Part shown: one piece after another, positions 1 to 13,301 of the stretch | Numbering within the stretch: the first letter of the stretch is position 1 | Layout of the letters: each line of letters begins with the position of its first letter | Assembly (NCBI GenBank): GCA_014529385.2 | Contig: CM043964.1 | Span: 138,222,529-138,286,528, forward strand | Direction: 5' to 3' | DNA length: 64,000 bases | DNA from: Adiantum capillus-veneris | Lineage: Eukaryota > Streptophyta > Polypodiopsida > Polypodiales > Pteridaceae | The notes under the pieces: generated by a model | What the model was told of the DNA's origin: nothing | Database searches by the model: none | The model's input: only the letters and a program-made list of their open reading frames with translations | Program-made: the position numbers and the translations under genes

Positions 1-139
1 GGATCCTCAAGTATCAAGGGTTGAGAGAGAGAAATAATCTTTTTGGAATCTGCTCACAGGATTCCAAAAAAGCGCTCGTCGGAAAATGTTCGCCAAAAAA
101 CATTCCCCAGGTCAGAAGATTATACCCCAGGGTCTAAGA

Positions 140-692
140 ATTAGCAGGTTGTCAAGAGGATTTTTTGCTACTTGAGTGGCACTTTACATCTTGGCTTGTT
201 TTATCGCAAGGGGGGATCATTGGTGCCAGACTTACATGATTTTTCGGACTCAAACTCGCCTGGTTGTTTTGACACGCGATTATCCACGAGTGCTTTTGCT
301 TCATGCTTCGTAGTTCATGCATATCATGGTTAAGCAAGAAGCAACCTACTGTGGACACTTCTAGTTGCGAGTCTGAGTATAGGACAGTCTTCATAGCTAC
401 GCTTGAGTGTATATGGATCAGACGCCTTATGGCTGATTTGGGTGTTAGACAGGACACTGCCAACACTATCTACACTGACAATAAGAATGCATTGGTAGTT
501 GCGAGGAACTCAGTTTTTCATGTTCGCACGGTGCATTACCACTATGTCAAGGAGAGGCTCTCAGCATGAGAGATCAGTTTGGCTTATGTGCCAACAGAGG
601 ACAATCTTGCAGACCTTTTCACAAAGGCATTGTCTTGTGAGAAGTTTGAAGCTTTTTGCAAATCTTTGGGCTTACTCCCCTTTGTGGATTGA
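140..692 (+). pseudogene. Ty1/copia element C: RNase H remnant
   Basis: This is the C-terminal end of a copia polyprotein. RNase H degrades the RNA strand of the RNA-DNA hybrid during reverse transcription. The start reads CYLSGTLHLGLFYRKG, the usual entry into copia RNase H. Further on come WLSKKQPTVDTSSCESEY (with the catalytic Glu) and YTDNKNALVVARN (with a catalytic Asp). The tail TEDNLADLFTKAL is the family's typical C-terminus. At least one frameshift near 300 and an in-frame TGA near 568 break the frame, and the upstream polyprotein lies outside the window. Bases 1-139 show nothing I recognise. The copia assignment is firm. Confidence 0.88.
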
Positions 693-760
693 TCATGTTC
701 TCATAGGACATGGCACTTCCCTATACCCTATGTGCTAGCTCTCGTTCACCACATCACTCC

Positions 761-771
761 CAGGGGGGATT
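761..771 (+). other. Element C polypurine tract
   Basis: A short purine-rich stretch directly precedes the TGTTACC start of the LTR, the expected position of the plus-strand primer. Confidence 0.6.
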
Positions 772-935
772 TGTTACCTTATACATGTGGTAGTGATGTG
801 TGTGAACACACTTAGGACCACCAGGGCATTTTTTCCCTCACTAGGAGGTTTTCCCCCTCATGCATTGTATATACACCCATCACTCCAAGGCTATCTATAT
901 TTCCTTTGCACACTAAGTAATACACTCTTTGTTGT
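772..935 (+). repeat. Element C 3' LTR, first part (split by element A)
   Basis: The LTR begins TGTTACC and contains a CTAGGAGGTTTTCCCCCTCA stretch that recurs, reverse complemented, in the LTR of copia I near 28.6 kb. Alignment with that LTR shows the sequence stops after ACTCTTTGTTGT and that the missing end (GTGTGCCTTGAGCTTC...) is found 23 kb away at 24098. The GTTGT at 931-935 is the left target duplication of element A. Confidence 0.85.
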
Positions 936-1828
936 TGTTTGGTGGACAGAGCGGACTGACACGTAAAAGGCGGATGTACACCAAACCTTATAGTACTTGC
1001 TCATTTTTTTAAAACAAGCGATGTAATTCAGCTAATGAGGATTCATAATTGTAATATATTATGTCATGCCCTCTTAGCCTCTGTGAGTCTACACCCCTTG
1101 TAAGTGGCCGAATGGCCATGGGAAAGTCCCCTTAGCCTTTAAGTTAAAACCCTTAGTTATAGACAAAAGAGATATCATGAGCTTGGAGGAGTTTTGGACG
1201 TTCACTCTGAGAAGCCTTTTGTTGCTACACTTTGTAATCCACTTTTCACTTGGACTGGTAATCAGAATTCATTTTCGAATACCACATTGTGTTCCTTGTC
1301 TCTTGCTCTACAATTTAAGTGTAACCATTCTCAATTTTGATGTGGTTTGCGACGCATTGTTTATGAGATAAATGCATTGATTTGAGGTCTTAAATTGTTG
1401 TTTTTTGATGTTTTGACCTTGGATAAGAGTTTCTATGTTTAGGGGGTGCCTTTCCGTATAGTTCTATTTCAGTTTTCTGTACATTTTTTGTGATGGATAG
1501 TGATTTATGTACCTTCCCAGATGGTTGCAAAACTTGGTAGAAATGTGGCCCTAGGTGTTGTAATACCTCTCCTTAAGTTTCGTTGCATTTCAAATTTCGT
1601 TTGGATGCCGAAAAGGCGTGATGACCTAGAGCGGTGAGATTGGACACAGACTGATTCTCTGACTAGGAAGAGGTTGATTTGCTTTTGTCATAGTATGAGT
1701 AGCCCTCTGAGTTCACTTTTGTGAGATTGACACTCTCATCAACAAGTCTCCGTGCCCCATCCGGAGACTTCCTTGCATATTGACATTATGTTAGTACAAA
1801 AAAGCTATGCTGCAGACATCCGTCACGG
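936..1828 (+). repeat. Element A 5' LTR, first part (interrupted by B)
   Basis: It aligns along its length with the 3' LTR at 23194-24092; shared landmarks are GGATGTACACCAAACCTT, ACACCCCTTGTAAGTGG and GACATTATGTTAGTAC. It contains a decayed relative of the leader palindrome (GATGGATAGTGATTTATG, 1492-1511). The last 13 bases of this LTR are displaced to 15290-15302 by the insertion of B. The short open frame at 1177-1371 is not a gene. The last five bases, CACGG (1824-1828), are the left target duplication of B. Confidence 0.87.
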
Positions 1829-2711
1829 TGTCATAATAACTAATATTTTATTCTCCTAAACGATTTTCTCATGTTAAACTGATCATTTAATATGGGGAAG
1901 TACTAGGGGAGAAAAAGCTAGAATATTGGTTAAGCTGGCAGACCGGCCACAGTAGGGATCCAAAGGAGGAAAAATAGGGATCCAAACGGGGGGCGATCTG
2001 CAAAAGAGCAATGTGCAACAATGGGCTTCAAAGACCCTAAGGTTCAGCCCATTAAGACTTCCAAGATGCAAAGGTTCCAAAATTCAAAGGTTATGTCCAA
2101 TGGTCCAATCCTAGGGAAAATTGAATGCTTTGAGTGTACACAAAAGTCTTTGCAAGCTCCTACATAGGAGGGGGCGAGCCCTTTAGTAGGGGATGAGAGA
2201 GAAACACACACACACACACACACACACACACTCATGCAAGCCCCTTTACATAAAGGGCATAGTGGACACATGTCGGCTCCCTAGGCCAATTGCCCACAAG
2301 GTGCACTCAAATCCTATTGGATGGCCATAGAGGTGGACCAATGAGAATTAGGCTAGAGTAAATCTAGTTTAATTAATTTAAAAACACTTCATAAAAGAAA
2401 CCATAAGAATTAAGCTCTCTAGAAGACTATTGGACAGTCTCCAAAGGGGTCCAATGAGCATTCAACAGCCCAATGGCTTGCCTTCTTCCTATTGGCCAGA
2501 AGACAAAGGGGTCCAATGAGAGTTTACTTGCATATTTAATTACCTAAACCTTTCACAAAAGGGGAAAGGGGGACACTTGTCACAAGGCTATCACTTATGC
2601 TCCTCAATTATGATTGACTAAGCTTTGCAGGGTCTAATGAGGTGACAACAAGGGTATTTTGCAAGGGGGGTTGACCAAGAGAGAGAGGGGGCTGATCGTG
2701 GCAAGGCATCA

Positions 2712-2763
<52 letters not shown>

Positions 2764-3171
2764 TCATGTGTGGAGCAAGAAGGCTCTCTCTCTCCTTCTC
2801 AAGCTTTAATGGAAAGCTCATCATCTACTCCAAGCTTGTGAGAAGGGAGGCCTACACCAACAACTCTTGGCTTTGTGATGCATATTCAACCAAGAGCCAA
2901 GCTTCAATGCATGCTCATCTCCTCTACCATGCTGATTACTAAGCTATGCTAAGCTTTTATGAGTGATTATGTGAGGAGATACACTTCTTTCTTGTAAGAC
3001 TACTCCTTCCTCTCAATCTACTCTCATACCCCGCTACCTCTCACCATATTTGAAGGTGTGTGAGGTCTTGGGTCTGAGACCATGAGGGAATTGATGTCGT
3101 GTTTTATAAGTGTTTGCTTAGTGCTTGAAGCTTCCATCTTCATTGCAATAGCTAGGCCATTAACTGTTACT
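1829..3171 (+). repeat. Element B 5' LTR
   Basis: This LTR is 1,343 bp, with a matching copy in the 3' LTR segments 8759-9635, 14481-14981 and 15269-15284. It contains two CA microsatellites (about 2203-2231 and 2713-2761). It ends GGCCATTAACTGTTACT; the 3' copy ends TTACA, so the canonical terminal CA seems to have mutated here. Several open frames in the LTR (for example HTHTHT peptides) are translated microsatellite and not genes. Confidence 0.88.
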
Positions 3172-3172
3172 T

Positions 3173-3184
3173 TGGTATCAGAGC
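3173..3184 (+). other. Element B primer-binding site (initiator tRNA-Met)
   Basis: TGGTATCAGAGC lies two bases after the 5' LTR. It is the standard plant retrotransposon site complementary to the 3' end of initiator tRNA-Met and primes minus-strand DNA. The 400 bases between this site and gag are leader with no visible gene. Confidence 0.9.
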
Positions 3185-3586
3185 ACAAGGTTTTTCTTTT
3201 CTTGCTCAAGAAGGGAGGTCCTCAAGATAGTTAAAATGGTTGGTATTATTAATTACAGTTGAGTAAGTAGAATAGGGATTTTTCAGCCTTGTAGTGTGCA
3301 TGCCTTTGTGCAGATAACAAGGCATCACCATTAAGAGCTACGATCTTAATAGTGGAGTCCTACGGGGCTTGCCTATGGCTTAACCACTATTGAGCTATTA
3401 GAAGCTTGACAGGAGCTAGTGCTGTTTTGGTGTTGAAAGACCCTATCTTCTATTCCTTGCAATTAATGATATTCGAGCCACGGGTACACGAGCTTGAGTG
3501 CTTTTCTAAAGGGGTAAAGAGGAGCATCAACTAGGGCTTGAAGTGCCAAAGTACACCTAAAAATATTACACCTAAAAATTGTTAGA

Positions 3587-4820
3587 ATGGCTGACAATAG
3601 TAAAGAGAATGAAATTAATGTTGATAGCTTTGATTTTGCTAATGAGTAGGCTACTAATGATGCCCCAATGCTTGTTAACTACCTTGTTTCTAGGCTTCAA
3701 CAAGCCATGGGCAATGCATCCCTCCAAAGTGAAGTGCAACGGAAGCTTCATGCTCATGGGATTCTCCAAACTCCCCACCATGATGAGAGAGTACCTAGGA
3801 AGCCTCCTTGTGAGACTTCCAAAAGAGGCCTCTCTCTGATTCGGGAAGAAGAAGAGGATCCATACGAAGGGCTCAAAAATTTACTTCTTGATGACATATC
3901 TCCTTCCCAAAGGAGAACTCAAGAGCCCCCACCAAAGGAACGAGAAAGAAGTGAGTCTCCTACCACCTGGGTGGAGATGCCTCCACGAAGAGGGCGGCAA
4001 AACGCTCTCCATCACTTCCTAAACGGAGAAGATCATCTCACACTTCTCCACACCATAATTCAAAAGGGATGACATAAAACAAGAGAAGAAAAAGGCGAGA
4101 AAGAGGTCACCCTCATCTCTATCCTCTTCCTCTTATGAAGAAAGTGATGGTGGAGACAAAGAAGATCAAGGCAAGAAAGAGGTCACCCTCTTCTCCATCT
4201 TCCTCAAATTCTTCATCTTCTGAAGAAAGTGATGGTGCAACTTTTGAACCATCAAAAAGAAGAGGCCATAGAAAATCCTATGCCGCATGGAAGAGGTCGT
4301 CCAAGCTCAAAAAGTTCAAAGAGGGAGGAAAGAGCATCTCTTTCCTTACCTACAATGGCACCTTTGGTGCTACGAACAAAGTCTTGGCTTTCATCCAACA
4401 ATTCAATGCGGCGTCTGGAGATGAGGGCTTCATGGAGTCCTCTAAGCTATACCATGTAGCTATGCACTTTCAAAAGTCCGCCAGGCAATGGTGGTCTAGC
4501 CTACGGGAAAATGGTAAAGCCCCACGAACATGGAAAGCTTTAAGAGCTTCCATTACAAAGCAGTTTTTGACCACCGATGCCAAAGACAAGTACTCACCGA
4601 ATGGTGAAGCTTGAAGCTCTCTCCCTACAAATCCATTCATAAATATGTAGACAAGTTTTGGAACTTACATCTCAAAGCCACTGTCTTCAAAACGATGGAT
4701 TTTGGAGAGAAAAAACAACAATTTTGTGCGGGCTTAACTGAAGAAATGGCGGAGTATGTCAACTCCCAAAGACCGTGCACCATATTTGCGGTCATACACC
4801 ATACTATGGTGGCTTCTTGA
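3587..4820 (+). pseudogene. Element B gag (broken)
   Basis: Gag forms the virus-like particle. The likely start is ATG 3587 (MADNSKENEINVDSFDF), which opens a frame that meets a TAG at about 3647 and continues as far as 4072. After a frameshift, 4135-4614 carries a Ser-rich basic stretch and then a retrotransposon gag core: SFLTYNGTFGATNKVLAFIQ, RQWWSSLRENGK and TWKALRASITKQF. A further frameshift leads to KQQFCAGLTEEMAEYV. I see no CCHC zinc knuckle; the following segment (4860-5060) is only Lys-rich. Two frameshifts and a stop make this non-functional. Confidence 0.82.
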
Positions 4821-4859
4821 ATCAATTTCCAAATAGGGGCTAAGAGAAATCTTAAGCCC

Positions 4860-5629
4860 ATGAAAAACAAGGGTTCCAATGAGCCTAAGGGAAAGGACAA
4901 TGTCCAAAAGTCTCCTAAGGGAAATTCCAATAACAACAAAGCTAAGGAGAAGGGAGTTTACAAAGGCAAAAACAAACTCTCTGAGCTACCTTGGTCAAAA
5001 TCCAAGAAGAGGAAGCTGACCACAAAGGATCTCCTCTATGCCATTCTTGGGGAAAGGTAAGAGAACATGATGCTTTTATTCTCTTTGATCCTGGTTCTAC
5101 TCACAATTTCATATCCACAGAGTTGGCCACCAAGCTAAGCATCCAAGCCTATGAGATGGGATATGTCCTACCCGCAGATGGTGATTTCAATGGGCAAGAA
5201 GCTTCAGTCACTCCCTTAATTAAGAAATTGAGGTTCCATGTCCAAAGTTATGTGGACAAAGAGGACATCTTTATCTCTCCTCTCAAGCACGATGATGTAA
5301 TCCTAGGGGCACCATGGTTTGATTGCATGGCTGCCAATGATAAATTCCCTGAAAGGAGAATCTACTTTAGGTTAAGGAAAAAAGATATGTACATAGATGC
5401 CAAAGACATGGGTAACACCATACCCATTGTACATACGCAAGCTTTCAATAAGTCAATAAAGAGCTCTGTTTTCGTGTACATGATTTTTGTTAAAGATTCT
5501 CAAAATGAACCTAATGCTTTAGCAAAAGAAAATATAAACAATCACAAGGAATTAAAGTTATCCAATTTTCTCAAGGGATTTCAAGATGTTTTTATTGACG
5601 ACATCCCTTGTGAACTACCTCCTAAATGA
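4860..5629 (+). pseudogene. Element B protease region
   Basis: A Lys-rich linker leads into a retropepsin domain. The active-site loop reads LFDPGSTHNFI, where the family has D-S/T-G; the Ser is replaced by Pro, so the copy is probably inactive. HDDVILGAPWFD, further on, is the conserved C-terminal ILG block. The frame changes between 4991 and 5060. In the family this enzyme cuts the Gag-Pol polyprotein. Its place between gag and RT is normal for Ty3/gypsy. Confidence 0.82.
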
Positions 5630-6525
5630 GGCAATGATGACCATGCAATTGAACTTCTTTCAGGAAATTCACCGCCTAGTAAACCTCCTTATAGAGTTTC
5701 TCAAGCTCAACAAGAGGAGATTATGCCGCAAGTGCATGAATTAGTTGAGAAGGGCATGGTTAGGCCTAGCTCATCTCCATTTTGCTCACCCGTGTTATTA
5801 GTGCAAAAGAAAGACATCACATATTGTATCTGTGTCGACTATAGAGCACTAAATAGGAACACTATCAAGAATAGGTTTCCCGTTCCACGGGTAGAAGACC
5901 TATTTGATAAGCTACAAGGGTCCACCTACTTCAATAGGATTGACCTAAAAAGTGGCTACCATCAAATAAGGATAGTTGATCAAGACATTGTAAAGACCGC
6001 ATTTTGCACTACGTTTGGTCTTTACGAATACATTGTCATGCCTTTTGGCTTGACCCAATGCACCAGCCACATTCAATCGCTTGATGGAGAAGCTATTTAG
6101 GCCTCACCGAACCTTTATTGGAGTGTTCTTTGATGATATTATCATCTATTCTAATTCATTAGACGAACACAAGCAACATCTCTAGGTAATATTTCAAGTT
6201 TTAAGAGAGAATAAGCTTTATGTTAATCAAAAGAAAAGTGAGTTTTTCCTACAAGAGATTCAGTATTTAGATCTCATTATCTCTCAAGGTGGCATCCAAA
6301 TGGATCCATCAAAGTTAGAGGTAATAAAAGGATGGACTAATCCAAGGAATCTTCATGAACTAAGAAGCTTTATAGGTATGTGTGCGTACTATAGACGCTT
6401 CATAGAAAAGTTCTCACTAATAGCAGGACCATTACATGACCTAACAAAGAAAAAAGTCAAGTATACATAGTCTGCCAAGGAGAACAATGCTTTCAAAAAG
6501 CTTAAAGAAAAGCTTATCTCTCAAC
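5630..6525 (+). pseudogene. Element B reverse transcriptase
   Basis: The RT shows the usual Ty3/gypsy blocks: [53 protein letters not shown] and [13 protein letters not shown] frameshift near 6070 is followed by VFFDDIIIYS, the catalytic block with the Asp pair retained (FFDD in place of the usual YxDD form). GIQMDPSKLEVIKGW, FIGMCAYYRRFI and the connection region follow. Stops occur at 5626, 6183 and about 6468. The copy is dead, but the family assignment is secure. Confidence 0.9.
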
Positions 6526-6527
6526 AT

Positions 6528-6915
6528 GTGCTTACACTGGTGGATCTCTCAAAGCCATTTGAGGTCCAATGTGACTCTTGTGGTGATTGCTTTGGAGCTG
6601 TTTTGCTCCAAGAAGGGCACACCATAGCCTACAAAAGTGGAAGGCTCGACCCTGTTGAGCAAGCTCTAGGCATATATGAAAAGGAACTCCTCGCAGTTCT
6701 ACATGCCTTAGACTCATGGAAGCACTATTTACTGGGGACTCCTTTGATTCTGCAAACGGATCACCAAAGCCTTAAGTACTTCATGACGTAGACCAAGCTC
6801 TTCGACAAACAAATGAGGTGGGCAAATTTCCTTTCGCAATTTCATTTTCATCTTGCTCACATTATTGGAAAGCATAATCAAGTAGCCGATGCACTCTCAA
6901 GACGATCGAGAGTGA
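6528..6915 (+). pseudogene. Element B RNase H
   Basis: FEVQCDSCGDCFGAVLLQ carries the first catalytic Asp region, YEKELLAVLHALDSWKHYL the Glu helix and LQTDHQSLKYFM the next Asp. After a TAG at about 6789 the sequence resumes with QMRWANFLSQF and ADALSRR, the end of the Ty3/gypsy RNase H. It degrades template RNA in the family. Confidence 0.88.
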
Positions 6916-6999
6916 ATGCGGTTTCCATAGCAACTCACAATGATCTATCTTCTACGATAGATGAGTATGCTATTGATCCCAATTTTAGAGATGTGATTT

Positions 7000-7790
7000 C
7001 AGCCCTTGCACTAGGAAAGAAAGAGGAACCATTTTCTTTACAAGATGGTTATATTCTCTATGGCAATAGACTATGTGTTACTAACTCACTACGTGAGAAA
7101 GTACTGTATGAATCTTATGCTGCTCCTTATGCGGGGCATAGAGGGATTCAGTCTACCCTAAAAGGGACCGAAACATATTTCTATTGGCCTACCATGAAAA
7201 CAAACATACAAGAGTATGTTTCTAAATGTGTGGTATGCCAAAAGACGAAGTTTGATAGAGGGAAGCAACCTGGATTGCTTCAACCATTGCCAATCCCTAA
7301 TTCACCATGGGAGAGCATATCCATGGATTTTATCTTTGGATTGCCTAAGTCTATCCATGGGAATACGTGAATATAGATGATAGCAGATAGGTTCATCAAA
7401 CAATCTCATTTTATACCTGTCAAAAAGACTATCAAAGCCCATCAAATGGTAACCCTCTTCATTTCACAAATCTTCAAGTACCATGGCTTGCCAATGTCCA
7501 TAGTGTCGGATAGAGATCTTAGAATGACAAGTAATTTTTGGAAGGGTCTCTTTGAGAATTTAGAAACAAGGCTAAACTTATCTTCGGTCTATCACCCACA
7601 AATGGATGGCCAAAGTGAAATAGCTAACCTAACAATTCTTGATCTACTAAAAGCCTATGTAACAGAAGTAGATCAAAGGTCCCAATGGGAGAAGTACTTA
7701 CCCTTAGTGGAGTATGCCTACAATAACATTGTACATACTTCCACAAATAAAGCACCTTTCGAGGTAATTGAGGGAAGATAAAAAAGTCTC
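7000..7790 (+). pseudogene. Element B integrase
   Basis: The zinc-binding N-terminus is visible as GHRGIQSTLKGTE plus CVVCQKTK (H-H-C-C). The core follows with MDFIFGLPKS (first Asp), SIVSDRDLRMTSNFWKGLF (second Asp) and DGQSEIANLTILDLL (catalytic Glu region). Tandem stops near 7370 interrupt it and TAA follows EGR near 7780. Integrase joins the cDNA to the target; LTR-flanking 5-bp duplications in this window fit such activity. Confidence 0.88.
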
Positions 7791-8404
7791 CTGCTACTTA
7801 AGGTACACGGAAAGATCTTCACTGCAGATGAGTATAGCCGAGACCTACAAGAATCTTTCCAAAAGATTAAGGATGCTATCTCTATCTCATAGCAAAGGAA
7901 AAAGGTTGCTGCTGATAAGCACAGAAGAGCCAAGCCTTTAAAGAAAATGATCGGGTGTTACTTAAATTTCCCAAGGCTCGATTAAGGCACACCATGGGCA
8001 AGAATCCTACAGGACACCAAAAGTACTATGCTAAGCTAGCAAAAAGGTACTATGGCCCCTTCCAGATTCTTAGACCAATCAATGATATGGCCTATCAACT
8101 CAAGTTGCCCAGCCATTGACTCATACACAATGCTTTCCATGTGAGTCTACTAAAGCCTTACAAAGGAGAGCCACCTCAAGAACCAACTATTGAAGACCCA
8201 CCGGAGATCGAGGACCAACAAGAGGTGCTGCAACCCGACTCCATTCTCCGACATGAAGACAAGGTATTAAGAGGCAGTAAGACTATCCGATGGTATCTTA
8301 TTAAGTTTAAGAATTATCCTTTTGAAGATGCTAGATGGATACAAGGCATACAATTAAAGGATAACCTAAACCTTGTCAATGCTTACAATGCTTCCCTAGA
8401 GTAA
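7791..8404 (+). pseudogene. Element B integrase C-terminus and chromodomain
   Basis: Positions 7791-8130 hold the degraded GPY/F-type module. From 8141 the frame is open (MSLLKPYKGEPPQEP...). ILRHEDKVLRGSKTIRWYLI, then FKNYPFEDARWI, has the spacing of the three-strand-plus-helix chromodomain of plant chromoviruses, which targets integration to chromatin with particular histone marks. TAA at 8402-8404 ends the polyprotein. Bases 8405-8758 have no gene and lead to the 3' LTR; the polypurine tract is not clear. Confidence 0.85.
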
Positions 8405-8758
8405 GCAAATGTACAAATGTTTAAAATGAACAAAGTTTTTGTCTTATAACACTCTCTTTTTCTTTATTGTGCACAAATGTTAAGTGGTATGCATGCTTAG
8501 AATCAAGTTTGTGGAGACGACATCTTTCAAACACCAAGTAGAGCTTGTCACTCTATTATGGAAAATTGATAGGACTAATGTGCAAACATGCTTGCGGCAG
8601 CTTAGGCTCTCAAGCACCAAATGGATTAGTCATCCATTCTAGAACGATGTCGTAGGGTAAGATAGGGATCCTCTACCCGGTAGAAAAAGGAATAATGAAT
8701 AGGCTTTATCTTCTCTACCCCATAGTCGAGGACGACTATGATATCAAGAGATATGTAA

Positions 8759-9130
8759 TGTCATAATAACTAATATATAATTCTCCTAAATGATTTTCTC
8801 ATGTTAAACTGATCATTTAATATGGGGAAGTACCAGGGGAGAAAAAGCTAGAATATTGGTTAAGCTGGCACACTGGCCACAATAGGATCCAAAGGAGGGA
8901 AAGTAGGGATCCAAAGGGGGGCCCATCTGCAAAAGAGCAATGTGCAACAATGGGCTTCAAAGACCCTAAGGTTCAGCCCATTAAGACTTCCAAAATGCTA
9001 AGGTTCCAAAATTCAAAGGTTATGTCCAATGGTCCAATCCTAGGGAAAATTGGATGCTTTGAGTGTACACAAAAGTCTTTGCAAGCTCCTACACAGGAGG
9101 GGGCGAGCCCTTTAGTAGGGGTCGAGAGAG

Positions 9131-9222
<92 letters not shown>

Positions 9223-9635
9223 TCACTCATGCAAGCCCCTTTACATAAAGGGCATAGTGGACACATGTCATCTCCCTAAGCCAATTTCCCACAAGGTGCA
9301 ATCAAATCCTATTGGATGGCCATAGAGGTGGACCAATGAGAATCAGGGTAGAGTAAATCTAGATTAATTCATTTAAAAACACTTGATAAAATAAACAATA
9401 AGAATAAAGCTCTCTAGAAGACTATTGGACAGTCTCCCAAGGGGTCCAATGAGCATTCACCAGCCCAATGGCTTGCCTGCTTCCTATTGGCCAGAAGACA
9501 AAGGGGTCCAATGAGAGTTTAGTTGCATTATTTAATTACCTAAAGCTCTCACAAAAGGGGAAAGGGAGACACTTGTCACAAGGCTATCACTTATGCTCCT
9601 CAATTATGATTGGCTAAGCTTTGTAGGGTCCAATG
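8759..9635 (+). repeat. Element B 3' LTR, first part
   Basis: It starts TGTCATAATAACTAATAT and matches 1829-2640 in order. The first CA microsatellite has grown to about 43 units (9132-9218), against about 14 in the 5' LTR. The alignment breaks exactly at GGGTCCAATG (9626-9635), where insert D begins. Confidence 0.9.
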
Positions 9636-10697
9636 GGTTATACAAATTGGCGAGCGAGTATTTTTGAGCAACAAAATAATCGAGCAAGTCCTTTAAGACA
9701 TTCTTTATTATGAAGAGCAAATTGCAAAAGTTCAAGAGGGTTTTCCACTGTTGAAAACTAATCCCACAACCAAACTCAAATCCCACGATGACTAATCCCA
9801 TGGAACTGAACATGGAGCCAATATAGTAGAGTTGTTGATGCTTGCAACAAGCTGAGGGCACCTAGCATATGTTGTTCTAACACTTTACACCTATATTATC
9901 CACTTGGAATGCATTTCCATCTATAGTCTCCGAAATTCTTCGAAGAGAACTTTCTCAACCTATTAAATGACTCCCAAGTGCATACCAGGTAGTGTCCTAT
10001 AGTAATTTGTACCAATAGCATAGGACTCTAGATTTCACTCTCCTATAGGTAGTCATTCATCAAAGTGTAAAATGGTGTCTCAGAGTAACGAGTGATCAAC
10101 CCCAACCAAGGGCCTAAGTAGTGTTAGAAAAAAAAACCCAGGGTCCAACATATTTTAACCGACTGAATTGAAAAATCCCAATTAGATTTTGAGCTTGCCT
10201 TTAAACAAACACAAAATTTACAGAATTTTTAGTGTAATTACCGGCAAAAGCTTCAAATTTTGACCTAAACTTTAAGAGAATTTCAAGCTTGCCCTTATTT
10301 TCACTAAATTGGAAAAATTTCCTTTCCTAGTCATGCACCGCCTAAGCATTGAACAAAACGTAATTAATTAGTACCTGAGAGCACCTAGCATTTGAGAGTT
10401 TTCCTTGTTGCTTGCAGACAAGTTAGATTAAAGAAGTTTTTAAAATATATGATTTCTTGACCTTGCGTGGCGGCAGTGCATATCTTAAAGACAATGTATC
10501 CTAATGGCTCGAACTCACACACTCTTGACATATGATTAATGTTGGACTCACATAACAACTGAGTCAATCACATGAGTTGCTACAGAAGTGTAGCCATGAA
10601 AATGAAAAAACTTGCATGTCTTCTTGCATAACGAAAGATTATCACCTGCTTGATGCACGATGCCATGACCCCTTGCCTTTGTGCACTCCCTCCTTGT

Positions 10698-10698
<1 letters not shown>

Positions 10699-10728
<30 letters not shown>
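10699..10728 (+). repeat. Poly-C tract, 30 nt (insert D)
   Basis: An uninterrupted run of 30 C. Opposite-strand frames give poly-Gly and are not coding. The surrounding 9.7-11.1 kb of insert D shows no recognisable gene. Confidence 0.95.
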
Positions 10729-10731
<3 letters not shown>

Positions 10732-11136
10732 ATTCCTTGTCTACGTGGACTGGCCTTCTCCTTCAGGCTTTCCCGGTAAACGAATGGTGCTAAACCGCTG
10801 GTGTCTTGTTCAATTCTTCCAGTTCATTAATTTTAAATCATTGGATCCTCCTTATATCATAATTGCGCACACACACATTTATTCAAAGATGAGCCACCTA
10901 GCATCCCCCTCTCACTACGCTCAGTCCTCTACATATGTTCAGATTCTACAACTGGGAAGGGTTTAACATCTACTTGGAATTTTTCATAACAATTTTTGTG
11001 AGGTTATGGAATTATTAGTCATCTACGCCATTTGAGTCTGCATGAGCGCTGTGTTAACTGTGCATGCAACACAAACATCCACTAGCTTTCCTATCCACCT
11101 CAACCTTGGCATTTTCAACATCCTTTTATAGAGCAC

Positions 11137-12964
<1,828 letters not shown>

Positions 12965-13274
12965 GCCTTGCTACACTTTGAGTGAGAGAGAGAAAGAAGA
13001 GATAGGCCTTGCTTGGCCCCGCCTAGTGCTTGGAGGGAGACATAAGGCATTGGCTTCCACAATAGTCTTCATCCACGTGTGTGGGTGGAGAGAGGACAAA
13101 ACTATGCGTTGCCTTTTCCTTCTAAAATTAATGTTTTTATTTTTATTTTATTTGAAATTGGTACTCCTATCATTTGCACCTACAATTGCTGCGTTTTACC
13201 CATTTGTTGTGCCCATTTGCTGCTTCCTGTCCATAGAATCACGCTCGCACAATTAGACTTATCCTAAATATCAG

Positions 13275-13301
13275 ACTCTCAAGGATGTGGGATCCTTGAG
13301 A
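13275..13301. other. Perfect hairpin in insert D
   Basis: CTCTCAAGGAT (13275-13285) and its exact reverse complement (13291-13301) are separated by five bases. About 100 bases downstream is a loose 57-bp tandem repeat (ATGAGTACGAACTTTGTTCA then ATGAGCATGAACTTTGTTCA). The rest of 12963-14470 shows no gene I recognise. Confidence 0.7.

Noticed and set aside
1177-1371. 64-codon hydrophobic frame in the LTR of A
   Set aside because: The matching segment of the 3' LTR (23437-23630) does not keep the frame, so it is a chance ORF.
3173-3184. tRNA genes at the primer-binding sites
   Set aside because: Only the 12-18 bases complementary to tRNA 3' ends are present; no cloverleaf can be formed.
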